Shown here piece by piece: positions 46,456 to 55,344 of a DNA stretch of 64,000 bases (positions are counted from its first letter, which is position 1; the number at the start of each line of letters is the position of its first letter). Position numbers and translations under genes: made by a program. Below the pieces are notes generated by a model. It searched no databases and was not told the DNA's origin. It saw nothing but the letters and a program-made list of their open reading frames with translations. The stretch comes from an uncultured Collinsella sp. (GTDB taxonomy: Bacteria > Actinomycetota > Coriobacteriia > Coriobacteriales > Coriobacteriaceae), in contig UQMV01000008.1 of NCBI GenBank assembly GCA_900542315.1, positions 5,588 through 69,587 of the forward strand, given 5' to 3'.

Positions 46456-46893
46456 CTACTTGCGAGAATTGCTCAGCTTATTGATCAGCGCCTCAAGACG
46501 CTCGCCGTCCTCGGCCGTCTGGGCAATAACCAAAATCGTATCGTTGCCGGCAAGCGAGCCAAGCACATCGGGCAGCTCTGCCGCATCAACAGCGGCGGCG
46601 ATGCCGGAAGCCGTACCAGGCTGAGCCTTGATCATAACCAGATTATCGGTGCGCAGAACGCCCGTTACGAGCTCGGAAACCATACGCTGCAGGTGCAGGT
46701 CCTCTGCCAGAACATAGATGCCCTCAGGGAGCTTACGCAGCCCCATATCGGCAATATCGCGAGAGACAGTCGCCTGCGTGCAATCAAAGCCCATAGCGCG
46801 GAGCTCATCGACCAGCACGCGCTGCGTGCGGACGTCCTTATTTCGCACAATATCTCTAATGGCATCCTGGCGCCCATTGCGTTTTTTAGCCAT
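46456..46893 (-). CDS. argR: Arginine repressor ArgR
   Basis: 145-residue arginine-responsive regulator of arginine biosynthesis or catabolism genes; active as a hexamer. The N-terminal winged helix (RQDAIRDIVRNKDVRTQ, then CTQATVSRDIADMGL) and the C-terminal arginine-binding domain (GTASGIAAAVDAAELPDVLGSLAGND in part: GTASGIAAAVDA, then AGNDTILVI) are typical. The ATG at 46893 follows gagaggg. An inverted repeat lies upstream at 46982-47019, and the leader has an AT-rich TTGAATAG...CTATTTGAA stretch that may be an ARG box for autoregulation. Confidence 0.93.
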   Translation of the reverse strand: MAKKRNGRQDAIRDIVRNKDVRTQRVLVDELRAMGFDCTQATVSRDIADMGLRKLPEGIYVLAEDLHLQRMVSELVTGVLRTDNLVMIKAQPGTASGIAAAVDAAELPDVLGSLAGNDTILVIAQTAEDGERLEALINKLSNSRK

Positions 46894-46981
46894 ACAAACC
46901 CTCTCTCCAAAAGATGGCGGAGACAATCAATCAGTGTTTGAATAGTTTAACGCTATTTGAAGGCTTTTGTGTATAAGAACG

Positions 46982-47019
46982 CATTTCGAAACAATTCTAT
47001 GCAAATTTGTTTCGAAATG
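46982..47019. promoter_or_regulatory. Inverted repeat with 13-bp perfect arms upstream of argR
   Basis: Arms catttcgaaacaa and ttgtttcgaaatg with a 12-nt loop, located between the glycosyltransferase stop and argR. The TTTCGAAA core also occurs upstream of gltB (13763). No T-run follows, so an operator is more likely than a terminator. Confidence 0.55.
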
Positions 47020-47025
47020 AGCCGT

Positions 47026-48066
47026 TTAGGCGGTTTTTGCGCCCGTCCGGTTAAGAAAAGCTGCCAGATGCGCACACATCACGCAGCGCGCGGGCTTGGC
47101 GCTGGCGATCGGCCCAAACAACAGACCGAGTCCCCGATGGTTATCCTTGAGCGCGGCGACCATCTGACGGGTTCGAGACGCCTCGAGCATATCACGCATG
47201 CGGGCGGAACGCTCGATTGACGACACTCCATGCGGGCTCAGACACAAATTCTCGATGCAGGCGACCAGTCCGGCAAAGTAGAACTTTTGGCTTGCCAGCT
47301 TGAGCCGACCATCGCTATCTGCTTCCGAGAGTGAGTCCGCAAGCTCGTCGAGCGCTCGAGTGTCATCGGATATCCTGGCATACATGGTGGGATCAAAGGC
47401 ATCTGTAAGCTTAGGTGCCACCGCGTGGAAACAAGCGTCGCCGCAGCCGGACACGAATCGTGCCTGCGAGAGCGCATAAGCCATAAACTCAACCGTACGG
47501 TACGCCTTGCCGCGCGACAGGCATGCCTCAAACAGCGGACGGCCATACATCGCGCCAGAGGTCTGAGCGACTAGGCCGCCCAAAATCAACTGGGGCAGCC
47601 CAGTCACCATAGAAGACTCGTCTTCTATGGCAATAGAGGCAGCATCCAAGACGCGCGAATGACGCTCGCGATGCGCATCGTATCGATCGAGCGACACCGA
47701 GGGGAGCACAATGTCTGCCGCAGTATCGCACGCGATATCGACCATCTTGGAAAGGGCCTGCGGAGCAAACCACTCATCGGCGTTCATGGCGATGATGTGA
47801 GAGCCGCGCGAGGCATCAAAACCGGCACGAAGACAAGCGCCGCGCTTCGCGTCCTCGACGTCAATCAAATCAATATGGATGTCCCTGTCGGCAGCAACTT
47901 GAAGCGAATGGCGCACACCGGGCGCAGCATCGCGGCAGACAACGACAATCTGCAAATCGTAGAGGTCTTGGTTCTGGATACTCTCGAGCGCACGCATCGC
48001 ATAGCTGGGCGAACCTTCTACCACAAGGATCACCGAAAGTCGCGGAAGCGAGCCACGTCGAACCAA
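47026..48066 (-). CDS. Glycosyltransferase family 2-like protein
   Basis: 346-residue protein with a GT-A fold N terminus: LSVILVVEGSPSYAMRALESIQNQ, then a DXD-like region and GFDASRGSHIIAMNADEWF, where the AMNADEW segment is in the position of the metal/nucleotide motif. The C-terminal half has no clear family. It lacks a membrane helix, so a cytosolic or peripheral role is likely. The start is TTG with gagagga nine bases upstream, which is less certain. It lies between truA and argR on the same strand. Acceptor and donor are unknown. Confidence 0.75.
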   Translation of the reverse strand: MVRRGSLPRLSVILVVEGSPSYAMRALESIQNQDLYDLQIVVVCRDAAPGVRHSLQVAADRDIHIDLIDVEDAKRGACLRAGFDASRGSHIIAMNADEWFAPQALSKMVDIACDTAADIVLPSVSLDRYDAHRERHSRVLDAASIAIEDESSMVTGLPQLILGGLVAQTSGAMYGRPLFEACLSRGKAYRTVEFMAYALSQARFVSGCGDACFHAVAPKLTDAFDPTMYARISDDTRALDELADSLSEADSDGRLKLASQKFYFAGLVACIENLCLSPHGVSSIERSARMRDMLEASRTRQMVAALKDNHRGLGLLFGPIASAKPARCVMCAHLAAFLNRTGAKTA

Positions 48067-48227
48067 GTTATCCGTCCTCTCGACAGCAATGAATCAAACC
48101 GTGGTTCATGGTACACCCCGGCAATAAAAGCAATGAGACACCGGTTGTATTGCACGCCAAGAACAGATGTTGCACACGCGCAGCCCACAGATGACAGGTG
48201 TCGACGCACGACGCGCCGAGCCCTCCC

Positions 48228-49052
48228 CTAGTCGAGCACGACAAGCTCGGCGGGATCGTAATCCACGCCCATAAACGTAAGGCCACAGGCAGGAGCCGTG
48301 GGGCCCGCAGCGGTACGGTCGCAAGCATCGATGACCTCGCGCATCCACTCGGGTTCACGGCGATGCATGCCAATCTCGACAAGCGTGCCCACGATCGTGC
48401 GGACCATTGAATGCAGAAACGCATTGCCCTCGATGGTAAACGTCAGGATGTCCTCGCCAAACGCGTCCTCATGGCCAAACTCGGCACGCATCACGCAGCG
48501 ATGCGTGGGCTTGCCAACGGCCGAGGCAACCTTGCAAAAGCTTTTAAAGTCCTGCTCGCCCAGCAGCGCGGGGCAGGCAGCAGACATAGCCTCAACATCC
48601 AAGGGATAGCGATGCCACCACACGGCACCCCGTGAGAGCACGGGACGCGCGTCGCGATCGGCAATGCGATAGGTGTAAGTGCGAGAGCGCGCGTCAAAGC
48701 GCGCAGAAAAGCCCTTACGAGCCTTGTAGACCTCGTTGATGGCGATATCTTTGGGCAGCAGGGCATCCATAGCCCGCAGCCACCTACGGCGCGTACACGC
48801 GAGCTCAGCGTCCGTTACAGGCACGCTGATGTACTGAGCCACGGCATGTACGCCGGCATCGGTACGTCCCGCGCACGTCAAATCGATCGGGCGGCGAAGC
48901 AGCGTCTCGATGGCTCGACGTAGCTCACCCGCAACCGTCGTCTGTCCCGGCTGCTCGGCAAATCCGCTATACGACGAGCCATCATAGGCCACGCGGAAAA
49001 CGAGCGTGGCGTCAAGCTCGGAAATCGAATTGAAATCAGACGGCGCAGTCAT
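48228..49052 (-). CDS. truA: tRNA pseudouridine synthase A
   Basis: 274-residue enzyme forming pseudouridine at positions 38-40 of the tRNA anticodon stem. The catalytic Asp lies in CAGRTDAGVHA, with YDGSSYSGFAEQP at the N terminus and FLHSMVRTIVGTLVEIG near the end. The ATG at 49052 follows gggagc. truA commonly follows rplQ, as here, but a terminator (49088-49118) separates the two. Confidence 0.95.
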   Translation of the reverse strand: MTAPSDFNSISELDATLVFRVAYDGSSYSGFAEQPGQTTVAGELRRAIETLLRRPIDLTCAGRTDAGVHAVAQYISVPVTDAELACTRRRWLRAMDALLPKDIAINEVYKARKGFSARFDARSRTYTYRIADRDARPVLSRGAVWWHRYPLDVEAMSAACPALLGEQDFKSFCKVASAVGKPTHRCVMRAEFGHEDAFGEDILTFTIEGNAFLHSMVRTIVGTLVEIGMHRREPEWMREVIDACDRTAAGPTAPACGLTFMGVDYDPAELVVLD

Positions 49053-49087
49053 GGGCGCTCCCAACAAACAAGTAACGGTATCGCGAC

Positions 49088-49118
49088 AAAAAAAGAGGGG
49101 TACGCGAACGTACCCCTC
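49088..49118 (-). terminator. Rho-independent terminator of the ribosomal operon
   Basis: Minus-strand hairpin gaggggtacg/cgtacccctc followed by TTTTTTT, 26 bp after the rplQ stop. Confidence 0.88.
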
Positions 49119-49144
49119 GAATATAGCCTATGCAGACGGAATGT

Positions 49145-49612
49145 CTACTCAGCGGTCTCCTCAGCAGGAGCCTCCTCGACAGCCTCGACCTTCTTGGGAG
49201 CAGCGGCCTTCTTGGGGGCCGGAGCAGCCTTCTTGGCCTTAGGCGTGCAAGGCTCGGTGACGAGCTCCATGATAACGATGGGAGCGTTGTCGCCCTTACG
49301 GTTGCCGAGCTTCATGATGCGGGTGTAGCCGCCGTTGCGGTCCTGCCACATGCCCTGGGCAGCCTTGTCGAAGATCTCGGCAACGAGCTGCTTATCGCCG
49401 AGCTTGGCGATAGCCAGACGACGAGAGTGCAGGTCGCCCTTCTTGGCCCAAGTGATGATCGGGTCGACGACCGAACGCAGCGCCTTAGCGCGGGTCTCGG
49501 TGGTCTTGATGCGGTCGTTCTCGAAGAGGGCCTTAGCAAGGCTCTTCTTCATGGCCTTGGTGTGGCTCGCATCGGTGCCGAGCTTCAGGCCCTTCTTAAC
49601 GTTGTGACGCAT
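49145..49612 (-). CDS. rplQ: 50S ribosomal protein L17 with C-terminal extension
   Basis: 155-residue protein of the large subunit, near the exit tunnel. The core (residues 1-118) is standard: MRHNVKKGLKLG, RAKALRSVVDPIITW and GGYTRIMKLGNRKGDNAP. A 35-residue Ala/Pro/Lys/Glu tail (KAAPAPKKAAAPKK and onward) follows, as in many actinobacterial L17 proteins and like the L31 tail in this genome. It is the last gene of the alpha operon and overlaps nothing. Confidence 0.95.
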   Translation of the reverse strand: MRHNVKKGLKLGTDASHTKAMKKSLAKALFENDRIKTTETRAKALRSVVDPIITWAKKGDLHSRRLAIAKLGDKQLVAEIFDKAAQGMWQDRNGGYTRIMKLGNRKGDNAPIVIMELVTEPCTPKAKKAAPAPKKAAAPKKVEAVEEAPAEETAE

Positions 49613-49642
49613 GGTCTAGTTTCTCCTCAAATATGCGAAGCA

Positions 49643-50584
49643 TTAAGCCTTCAGGCTCAGGCCCATGGACTCAAGCTTGTCCTTCACTTCCTCGATCGAC
49701 TTAACACCGAAGTTACGGATGTTAAGCAGATCGTTCTCCGAGAACTCAACGAGCTGACGGACCGAGTGAATGCTGGCGCGCTTAAGGCAGTTGTAGGAAC
49801 GGACGGAAAGGTCCAGATCCTCGATCTGCTTGTCCAGCTCGGCGTTGTCGTTGGTGACCTCGGGAGCGAAGATCGAAGCCTCCTCCTCGACCTCGGGGGT
49901 CTCGGCAAGGTTCATAAAGGCGGCCATATGCTGGTTGATGATATTGGCAGCCTGGACCACGGCGTCGCGCGGGGCGATGGAACCGTTGGTCTCGATCTCG
50001 AGGACAAGGCGGTCGTAGTCGGTGTGCTGACCGACACGGCAAGCCTCAACGAGCTTGGCGCAACGGGAAACCGGCGAGTACAGCGAGTCGACGTGGATCA
50101 CACCGATGGGATCGTTGTCGCGCTTGTTGGCCTCGCCAGAAACATAGCCGCGGCCATAGCCGATGCGCATGCTCATGGTGAGATGGCCACCCTCGGTGAG
50201 CGTAGCAATGTGCTGCTCGGGGTTGACCAGCTCAAACTCGGACGGAATAAAGAAGTCCGCACCGGTGACCTCGCAGGGGCCGTCAACCGAGATGGTGGCG
50301 GTCGCCTCGTCGGTCGTGCCGAGAGCCCTGAAGACAAGACCCTTGACATTCAGGACGATGTCGGTGACATCCTCGACCATGTTAGGGATGGTCATGAACT
50401 CGTGCTGCGCACCATCGATCTGAATAGCCTCGACGGCGGCACCCTCGAGCGAGGACAGAAGAACGCGACGAAGGGAGTTACCCAGCGTATCGCCGTAGCC
50501 ACGCTCGAGCGGCTCGACGAAGACACGAGCAGACGTCTCGTTGATCTCTTCGACCTGAACCTGAGGCCTAATGAATTCTGACAT
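49643..50584 (-). CDS. rpoA: RNA polymerase alpha subunit
   Basis: 313-residue alpha subunit. The N-terminal dimerisation domain (with PLERGYGDTLGNSLRRVLLSSLEGAA, quoted in part: GYGDTLGNSLRRVLLSS) scaffolds the enzyme, and the C-terminal domain contacts UP elements and activators (SVRSYNCLKRASIHSV and IRNFGVKSIEEV). Order rpsD-rpoA-rplQ is the conserved alpha operon. Length is typical. Confidence 0.97.
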   Translation of the reverse strand: MSEFIRPQVQVEEINETSARVFVEPLERGYGDTLGNSLRRVLLSSLEGAAVEAIQIDGAQHEFMTIPNMVEDVTDIVLNVKGLVFRALGTTDEATATISVDGPCEVTGADFFIPSEFELVNPEQHIATLTEGGHLTMSMRIGYGRGYVSGEANKRDNDPIGVIHVDSLYSPVSRCAKLVEACRVGQHTDYDRLVLEIETNGSIAPRDAVVQAANIINQHMAAFMNLAETPEVEEEASIFAPEVTNDNAELDKQIEDLDLSVRSYNCLKRASIHSVRQLVEFSENDLLNIRNFGVKSIEEVKDKLESMGLSLKA

Positions 50585-50616
50585 GTATTACCTCCAGCCT
50601 CAGCAGCCCGGATGGA

Positions 50617-51213
50617 CTACTTAGAGTAGAGCTCGACGATGAGCTGCTCGTTGATATCACCGCTGATCTGCTCACGCGTCGGCAGAGCGAGCACGTTACC
50701 AGACAGCTTCTCGATATCGACCTCGAGCCAGCCAGGGACCTCAAAGCGCTCGGAGGAAATCAGGGCCTCCTTGATGGGGAGGAGGTCACGGAACTTCTCG
50801 CCGACAGCGACGACGTCGCCGGCCTTGACGCGGTAGGACGGGATGTCCACGCGCTTGCCGTTCACGGTGAAGTGACCGTGACGGACGGACTGACGAGCCT
50901 CTTTGCGGGTGCGGGCGAAGCCAAGACGGAAGACGACGTTGTCGAGGCGAGACTCAAGGATGATCATGAGGTTCTCACCGGTGACGCCGTTCATCTTGCG
51001 GGCCTTGTTGAAGTAGCCGTGGAACTGCTTCTCCAGAACGCCATAGATGAACTTGACCTTCTGCTTCTCGCGCAGCTGCATGCCGTACTCAGATTCCTTG
51101 CGACGGCGCTTGGGCTGACGGATAGATTCCTTCTTGCTGCTGTAACCGAGCTCAGCGGGATCGATCCCGAGCTGACGGCAGCGCTTAAGAACAGGAGTCC
51201 TGTCGATTGCCAT
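50617..51213 (-). CDS. rpsD: 30S ribosomal protein S4
   Basis: 198-residue primary rRNA-binding protein of the small subunit. It is the zinc-free variant: the N-terminal region keeps only one Cys (RCRQLG) instead of the four-Cys knuckle. The S4 domain follows (SRLDNVVFRLGFARTRKEARQ in part: LDNVVFRLGFARTRKEA, then VRHGHFTVNGK). In many bacteria S4 regulates the alpha operon by binding its mRNA. Confidence 0.97.
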   Translation of the reverse strand: MAIDRTPVLKRCRQLGIDPAELGYSSKKESIRQPKRRRKESEYGMQLREKQKVKFIYGVLEKQFHGYFNKARKMNGVTGENLMIILESRLDNVVFRLGFARTRKEARQSVRHGHFTVNGKRVDIPSYRVKAGDVVAVGEKFRDLLPIKEALISSERFEVPGWLEVDIEKLSGNVLALPTREQISGDINEQLIVELYSK

Positions 51214-51232
51214 ATTGATACGATCCTTTCAG

Positions 51233-51637
51233 TTACACGCGGCGACGCTTCTTGGGGCGGCAGCCGTTGTGCGGAATGGGGGTCTTGTCCTGGATGCTCG
51301 AGACCTCGAGGCCAGCAGCCTGGAGGGAGCGGATGGCGGTCTCACGACCGGAGCCGGGGCCCTTGACGAAGACGGAAACCTTCTTCATACCGTGCTCCAT
51401 GGCCTGCTTGGCAGCAGCCTCGGCAGCCATCTGGGCAGCGAACGGCGTGGACTTACGGGAGCCCTTAAAGCCCACCTGGCCAGCCGACTTCCAGGAAATG
51501 ACGTTGCCCTGGGGATCGGTGATCGAAACGATCGTGTTGTTGAACGTAGAACGAATGTGAGCCTGGCCCACGGAAATGTTCTTACGGTCCGCGCGCTTCA
51601 GACGGGCAGCGCGAACGTTCTTCTTAGCAGTAGCCAT
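51233..51637 (-). CDS. rpsK: 30S ribosomal protein S11
   Basis: 134-residue platform protein of the small subunit. Characteristic segments: HIRSTFNNTIVSITD, GSRKSTPFAAQMAAE, VFVKGPGSGRETAIRSL (part) and the basic C terminus PHNGCRPKKRRRV. It lies 19 bp before rpsD and 14 bp after rpsM in the usual alpha-operon order. Confidence 0.97.
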   Translation of the reverse strand: MATAKKNVRAARLKRADRKNISVGQAHIRSTFNNTIVSITDPQGNVISWKSAGQVGFKGSRKSTPFAAQMAAEAAAKQAMEHGMKKVSVFVKGPGSGRETAIRSLQAAGLEVSSIQDKTPIPHNGCRPKKRRRV

Positions 51638-51651
51638 CTATCTAGCGCTCC

Positions 51652-52026
51652 TTATTTCTTCTTCTTAGCACCGATCTGACGCTTCGGGCCCTTGCGGGTA
51701 CGAGCGTTAGTGTGGGTGCGCTGGCCGCGGACCGGGAGGCCCTTGCGGTGACGAAGGCCGCGGTTGCAGCCGATGTCCATAAGGCGCTTGACGTTCTGGT
51801 TGCGCTCACGGCGGAGGTCGCCCTCAACCATGATCTGGTTCTTATCGATATAATCGCGGATGGCGTTAACCTCATCCTCGGTGAGGTCCTTAACGCGCGT
51901 ATCCACGTTAACATTGCACTCGACGCAAATCTTCGTCGCAGTGGTGCGGCCGATGCCGTAAATGTAGGTCAGACCGATCTCAACGCGCTTCTCACGCGGG
52001 AGGTCGACACCATTAATACGGGCCAA
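51652..52026 (-). CDS. rpsM: 30S ribosomal protein S13
   Basis: 124-residue head protein contacting the P-site tRNA and forming intersubunit bridges. Segments RINGVDLPREKRVEIGLTYI (part) and YGIGRTTATKIC mark the N terminus, and GLRHRKGLPVRGQRTHTNAR (part) with a basic tail KRQIGAKKKK the C terminus. The start follows agaggaga. Confidence 0.97.
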   Translation of the reverse strand: MARINGVDLPREKRVEIGLTYIYGIGRTTATKICVECNVNVDTRVKDLTEDEVNAIRDYIDKNQIMVEGDLRRERNQNVKRLMDIGCNRGLRHRKGLPVRGQRTHTNARTRKGPKRQIGAKKKK

Positions 52027-52040
52027 CGTAGTCTCCTCTC

Positions 52041-52154
52041 TTAACCCTGACGCTGCTTATGACGGGGGTTCTCGCAAATGACGAGGACCTTGCCATGGCG
52101 CCTAATGATTTTGCACTTATCGCACATCTTCTTGACCGAAGGACGTACCTTCAT
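52041..52154 (-). CDS. rpmJ: 50S ribosomal protein L36
   Basis: 37-residue zinc-type L36. MKVRPSVKKMCDKCKIIRR carries C11 and C14; C27 and H32 complete the zinc site (ICENPRH). Start follows ggaagaa-type sequence with a good AAGGA core. It is too short for most ORF cut-offs but has the exact family length and lies in its conserved place between infA and rpsM. Confidence 0.97.
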   Translation of the reverse strand: MKVRPSVKKMCDKCKIIRRHGKVLVICENPRHKQRQG

Positions 52155-52304
52155 CGTTCTTCCTTTCGGTAGCGCTCAAACTACTTCCCTACTATCTACT
52201 CGCCCAGCCGCAGGCGTTTAAAACTATGGCTGGTCTTCACACACAATCCGACCGTAGGTTGAGCTAAGCCTGCAGCCGGAAATGGAGTGCGTGTATGCGT
52301 GCCG

Positions 52305-52529
52305 CTATTTGTAGCGATAGGTGATGCGGCCGCGGGTCAGGTCGTACGGGGAAAGCTCCACGACAACCCTGTCACCGGGGAGAATACGGATGTAATTCAT
52401 TCGGATCTTGCCAGAAATGTTGCACAGAACCGAATGACCGTTCTCGAGCTCAACCTTAAACATGGCATTGGGCAACGGTTCCTTTACCGTACCCTCGAGC
52501 TCAATTGCGTCTTCCTTCTTCACAAGCAA
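52305..52529 (-). CDS. infA: Translation initiation factor IF-1
   Basis: About 74-residue OB-fold factor that occupies the ribosomal A site during initiation. The core is highly conserved: EGTVKEPLPNAMFKVELENG (part), ISGKIRMNYIRILPGD and the C-terminal SPYDLTRGRITYRYK. The start is uncertain: TTG at 52529 gives MLVKKED, while GTG at 52523 gives MKKED, closer to typical IF-1; a weak gaaaga site precedes both. A 150-bp gap separates it from rpmJ. Confidence 0.95.
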   Translation of the reverse strand: MLVKKEDAIELEGTVKEPLPNAMFKVELENGHSVLCNISGKIRMNYIRILPGDRVVVELSPYDLTRGRITYRYK

Positions 52530-52627
52530 TCATCTTTCTCTAGAAAACGACAGCGATTGAGTATTCTACAACACGTATGCACGCATCGTAATAACTTCGT
52601 AATGGCTCCACAACTAAGTGGAACTTG

Positions 52628-53416
52628 TTACATTTCTCCGCCTTGGAGCGAACACCAAGCACCTTGCGCATCCGTGGTGAGAATCACCGGACCGTCATTG
52701 GTAATGGCGACGGTGTTCTCGTAGTGCGCGGCGGGCAGGTGGTCGTTGGTCGTAACAATCCAACCGTCGGAGCCCGTGCTCACATGGTTGGAACCCATCG
52801 TAACCATCGGCTCGATGGCAATGACCATGCCGGCCTGGAGTCGAACGCCCCTCCCCTTCTTTCCATAGTTAGGAACGTTGGGGTCCTCGTGCATCACGCG
52901 GCCAATGCCATGGCCCACATAATCACGAAGCACGCCGTAACCGTGAGACTCGGCGAGAAACTGAACGGCATAACCGACGTCCCCGATATGGTTACCGGGA
53001 ACGGCCTGCTCGATAGCAGCCTTAAGGCAATCGCGCGTGACCTCGCACAAAGCCTTGGCTTCAGGCGTGGGGGTGCCGACGAAAAACGTCCAAGCGTTAT
53101 CGCCGACCCAACCGTCGACAACGGCTCCCGTATCGATGGAGATGATATCGCCATCGCGCAGGATCATGTCGGGGTTGGGAATACCGTGGACCACGGCATC
53201 GTTGATCGATGCACAAATGGTCCCCGGGAACCCGCCGTAACCCTTAAAGGCTGGGGTGCCGCCATGCATGCGGATAATCTGCTCCGCGAGCTGATCGAGC
53301 TCAAAAGTCGAAACGCCGGGGCGCACCATGGCTCCAACGTGGCGGAGCGCCATCTTAGATAGCGCTCCTGCCTTCTTCATCTGCTCGATTTGCGTTGCAG
53401 ACTTAATCTTGATCAT
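52628..53416 (-). CDS. map: Methionine aminopeptidase, type I
   Basis: 262-residue dinuclear metalloenzyme removing the initiator Met. The five metal ligands appear in IDTGAVVDGWVGD (two Asp), GHGIGRVMHE (His), AIEPM (Glu) and a final Glu in AHYENTVAI. No N-terminal zinc-finger extension is present. Its ATG overlaps the adk stop as ATGA, so the two are translationally coupled. Confidence 0.96.
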   Translation of the reverse strand: MIKIKSATQIEQMKKAGALSKMALRHVGAMVRPGVSTFELDQLAEQIIRMHGGTPAFKGYGGFPGTICASINDAVVHGIPNPDMILRDGDIISIDTGAVVDGWVGDNAWTFFVGTPTPEAKALCEVTRDCLKAAIEQAVPGNHIGDVGYAVQFLAESHGYGVLRDYVGHGIGRVMHEDPNVPNYGKKGRGVRLQAGMVIAIEPMVTMGSNHVSTGSDGWIVTTNDHLPAAHYENTVAITNDGPVILTTDAQGAWCSLQGGEM

Positions 53417-54039
53417 AGACCGAGAGCCTCTTTGACATCCCCGTACACGGTCTCGCGAGCCTGGTCACCGTTGACCGACTTGAGCAGACCCTGGCCACGA
53501 TAGTAGTCAACGAGCGGGCTCGTGGACTTCTCGTAGACGTCGAGACGGTTCTTGATGGTCTCGGGCTTGTCGTCGTCGCGCTGATACATCTCGCCGCCAC
53601 ACTTGGGGCAGGTAGCATCGGCAGCGGTGCCGGTGTAACCGCAGGCGCGGCAGGTGCGACGCGAAGACAGACGATCGATGATGACCTCGGGGGCCACATC
53701 GACCAGAAGGGCGCAGTCGATCTCGCGACCCATGGCGGAGAGCTCGGAATCGAGCGTCACGGCCTGGGCGGTGTTGCGCGGGAAGCCGTCGAGGATGAAG
53801 CCCTGCTGGGCGTCATCGGCGGCAAGGCGCTCCTTGACAAGGTCGATCACGAGCTGGTCGGGAACGAGCTCGCCAGCGTCCATGTACTTCTTAGCCTGAA
53901 TACCAAGCTCGGTGCCACCCTTGACGGCAGCACGCAGCAGGTCGCCCGTGGAAATGTGAGCGACGCCAAACTCGGCGACGAGCTCCTGTGCGACGGTGCC
54001 CTTACCGGCACCCGGAGCTCCGAGCAATACGAGGTTCAT
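53413..54039 (-). CDS. adk: Adenylate kinase, zinc-containing LID
   Basis: 208-residue nucleotide kinase interconverting ATP+AMP and 2 ADP. The P-loop GAPGAGKGT is at residues 8-16 and the DGFPRN motif is present. The LID domain carries four Cys (CRACGYTG, then CPKCGG), the zinc-binding form. The start at 54039 follows ggaggattg. It is one of only two genes here ending in TGA, and that TGA is forced by the ATGA overlap with map. Confidence 0.96.
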   Translation of the reverse strand: MNLVLLGAPGAGKGTVAQELVAEFGVAHISTGDLLRAAVKGGTELGIQAKKYMDAGELVPDQLVIDLVKERLAADDAQQGFILDGFPRNTAQAVTLDSELSAMGREIDCALLVDVAPEVIIDRLSSRRTCRACGYTGTAADATCPKCGGEMYQRDDDKPETIKNRLDVYEKSTSPLVDYYRGQGLLKSVNGDQARETVYGDVKEALGL

Positions 54040-54057
54040 GAGCAATCCTCCTCTAGC

Positions 54058-55344
54058 CTATTTAAAGAATCCATCGTAATCATACATCTTGATCTGGCCT
54101 TCGAGCTTATCGACCGTGTCGAGCACGACGCCGACCATGATGAGGATGGACGTGCCGCCAAATGCCTGGATCAGATGGTTACCCGTGAAGGAGAAGATGA
54201 TCGAAGGCACGATGGCGATGAGCGCCAAAAAGACAGCGCTGGGAAGCGTAATCTTGTTGAGCGCGTTCTTGATGTAGGCCGCGGTAGCCCTACCCGGACG
54301 CACGCCCGGAATAAAGCCGCCCTGCTTCTTAAGGTTGTCGGCCGTGTCATCGGGGTTGAACACCATGGAGGTGTAGAAGTACGCGAAGAACACGATAAGG
54401 ACAACGTTAAGCACCCAATTGAGCCAACCGGTCGAAAGCGCGGAGGCAACTGCCTGAATCCAGCCGATGCCGGGGAAGAACACGGCAATCTGAGCCGGGA
54501 AGTACAGCAGCGCCGAAGCGAAGATGATCGGCACGACACCCGCGGTGTTGACCTTGATGGGCAGGTAGGTGGTCTGGCCACCCATCATGCGACGGCCCAC
54601 GACGCGCTTAGCGTAGGAGACCGGGATGCGGCGCTGGCCGCGCTCAAGGAAAACAATCAGCGGGATAACCAGCAGGATGATGGCGCAGATGATCACCATG
54701 GTGATGATGCCACCGGCATTGCCCTCGGTGCTGGAGAAGATAGCCTGCGGCAGACCGGCCATGATGTTCGCGAAGATGATCAGCGACATGCCATTGCCGA
54801 TACCGCGCTGGGTAATGAGCTCACCAATCCACATGATCAGCATGGCGCCCGCAGTGAGCGTGCCGATGATCATGAGGTCGAAGATGATCTCGGGAGCGCC
54901 GGCGCCATTAAAGCTGATGCCGAAGCTCTTAAAGAGGAAGAGGTAACCCACGGAGTTGAGGATTGCCAGAGCCAGGGTGAGATAACGCGAATACTGCGTA
55001 ATCTTGGTCTGACCGACCTCGCCCTCGCGGGCAAGCTCATGCAGGGAAGGCACGACGGCCTGGAGCATCTGGAGGATGATCGAGCTGGTGATGTAAGGCA
55101 TGATGCCCAGCGAAAACACCGACACATAGCTCAACGCGCCGCCAGAGAAAAGATTCAGGAGGGCCATAGCACCTGCGGCGACCGAATTGTTATCGGTCGA
55201 GAAAAGGCCCAGCATCCCCTGGAAGGGAATGCCGGGCACAGGAACGTGCGCACCAATGCGGTACACGACGAGCATAGCTATGGTAAAAAGAATCTTTTCG
55301 CGCAATTCTTTGATGCGGAAAGCATTCTTAAGACCATTTAGCAC
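54058..55344 (-). CDS. secY: Preprotein translocase subunit SecY
   Basis: 428-residue channel subunit of the Sec translocon with about ten membrane helices. Family segments include KILFTIAMLVVYRIGAHVPVP (part: AMLVVYRIGAHVPVPG), the plug-region GMLGLFS, LGIMPYITSSIILQ and ERGQRRIPVSYAKR in the cytosolic loop that binds SecA. The start is GTG at 55344, overlapping the rplO stop by 7 bp. Confidence 0.97.
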   Translation of the reverse strand: MLNGLKNAFRIKELREKILFTIAMLVVYRIGAHVPVPGIPFQGMLGLFSTDNNSVAAGAMALLNLFSGGALSYVSVFSLGIMPYITSSIILQMLQAVVPSLHELAREGEVGQTKITQYSRYLTLALAILNSVGYLFLFKSFGISFNGAGAPEIIFDLMIIGTLTAGAMLIMWIGELITQRGIGNGMSLIIFANIMAGLPQAIFSSTEGNAGGIITMVIICAIILLVIPLIVFLERGQRRIPVSYAKRVVGRRMMGGQTTYLPIKVNTAGVVPIIFASALLYFPAQIAVFFPGIGWIQAVASALSTGWLNWVLNVVLIVFFAYFYTSMVFNPDDTADNLKKQGGFIPGVRPGRATAAYIKNALNKITLPSAVFLALIAIVPSIIFSFTGNHLIQAFGGTSILIMVGVVLDTVDKLEGQIKMYDYDGFFK

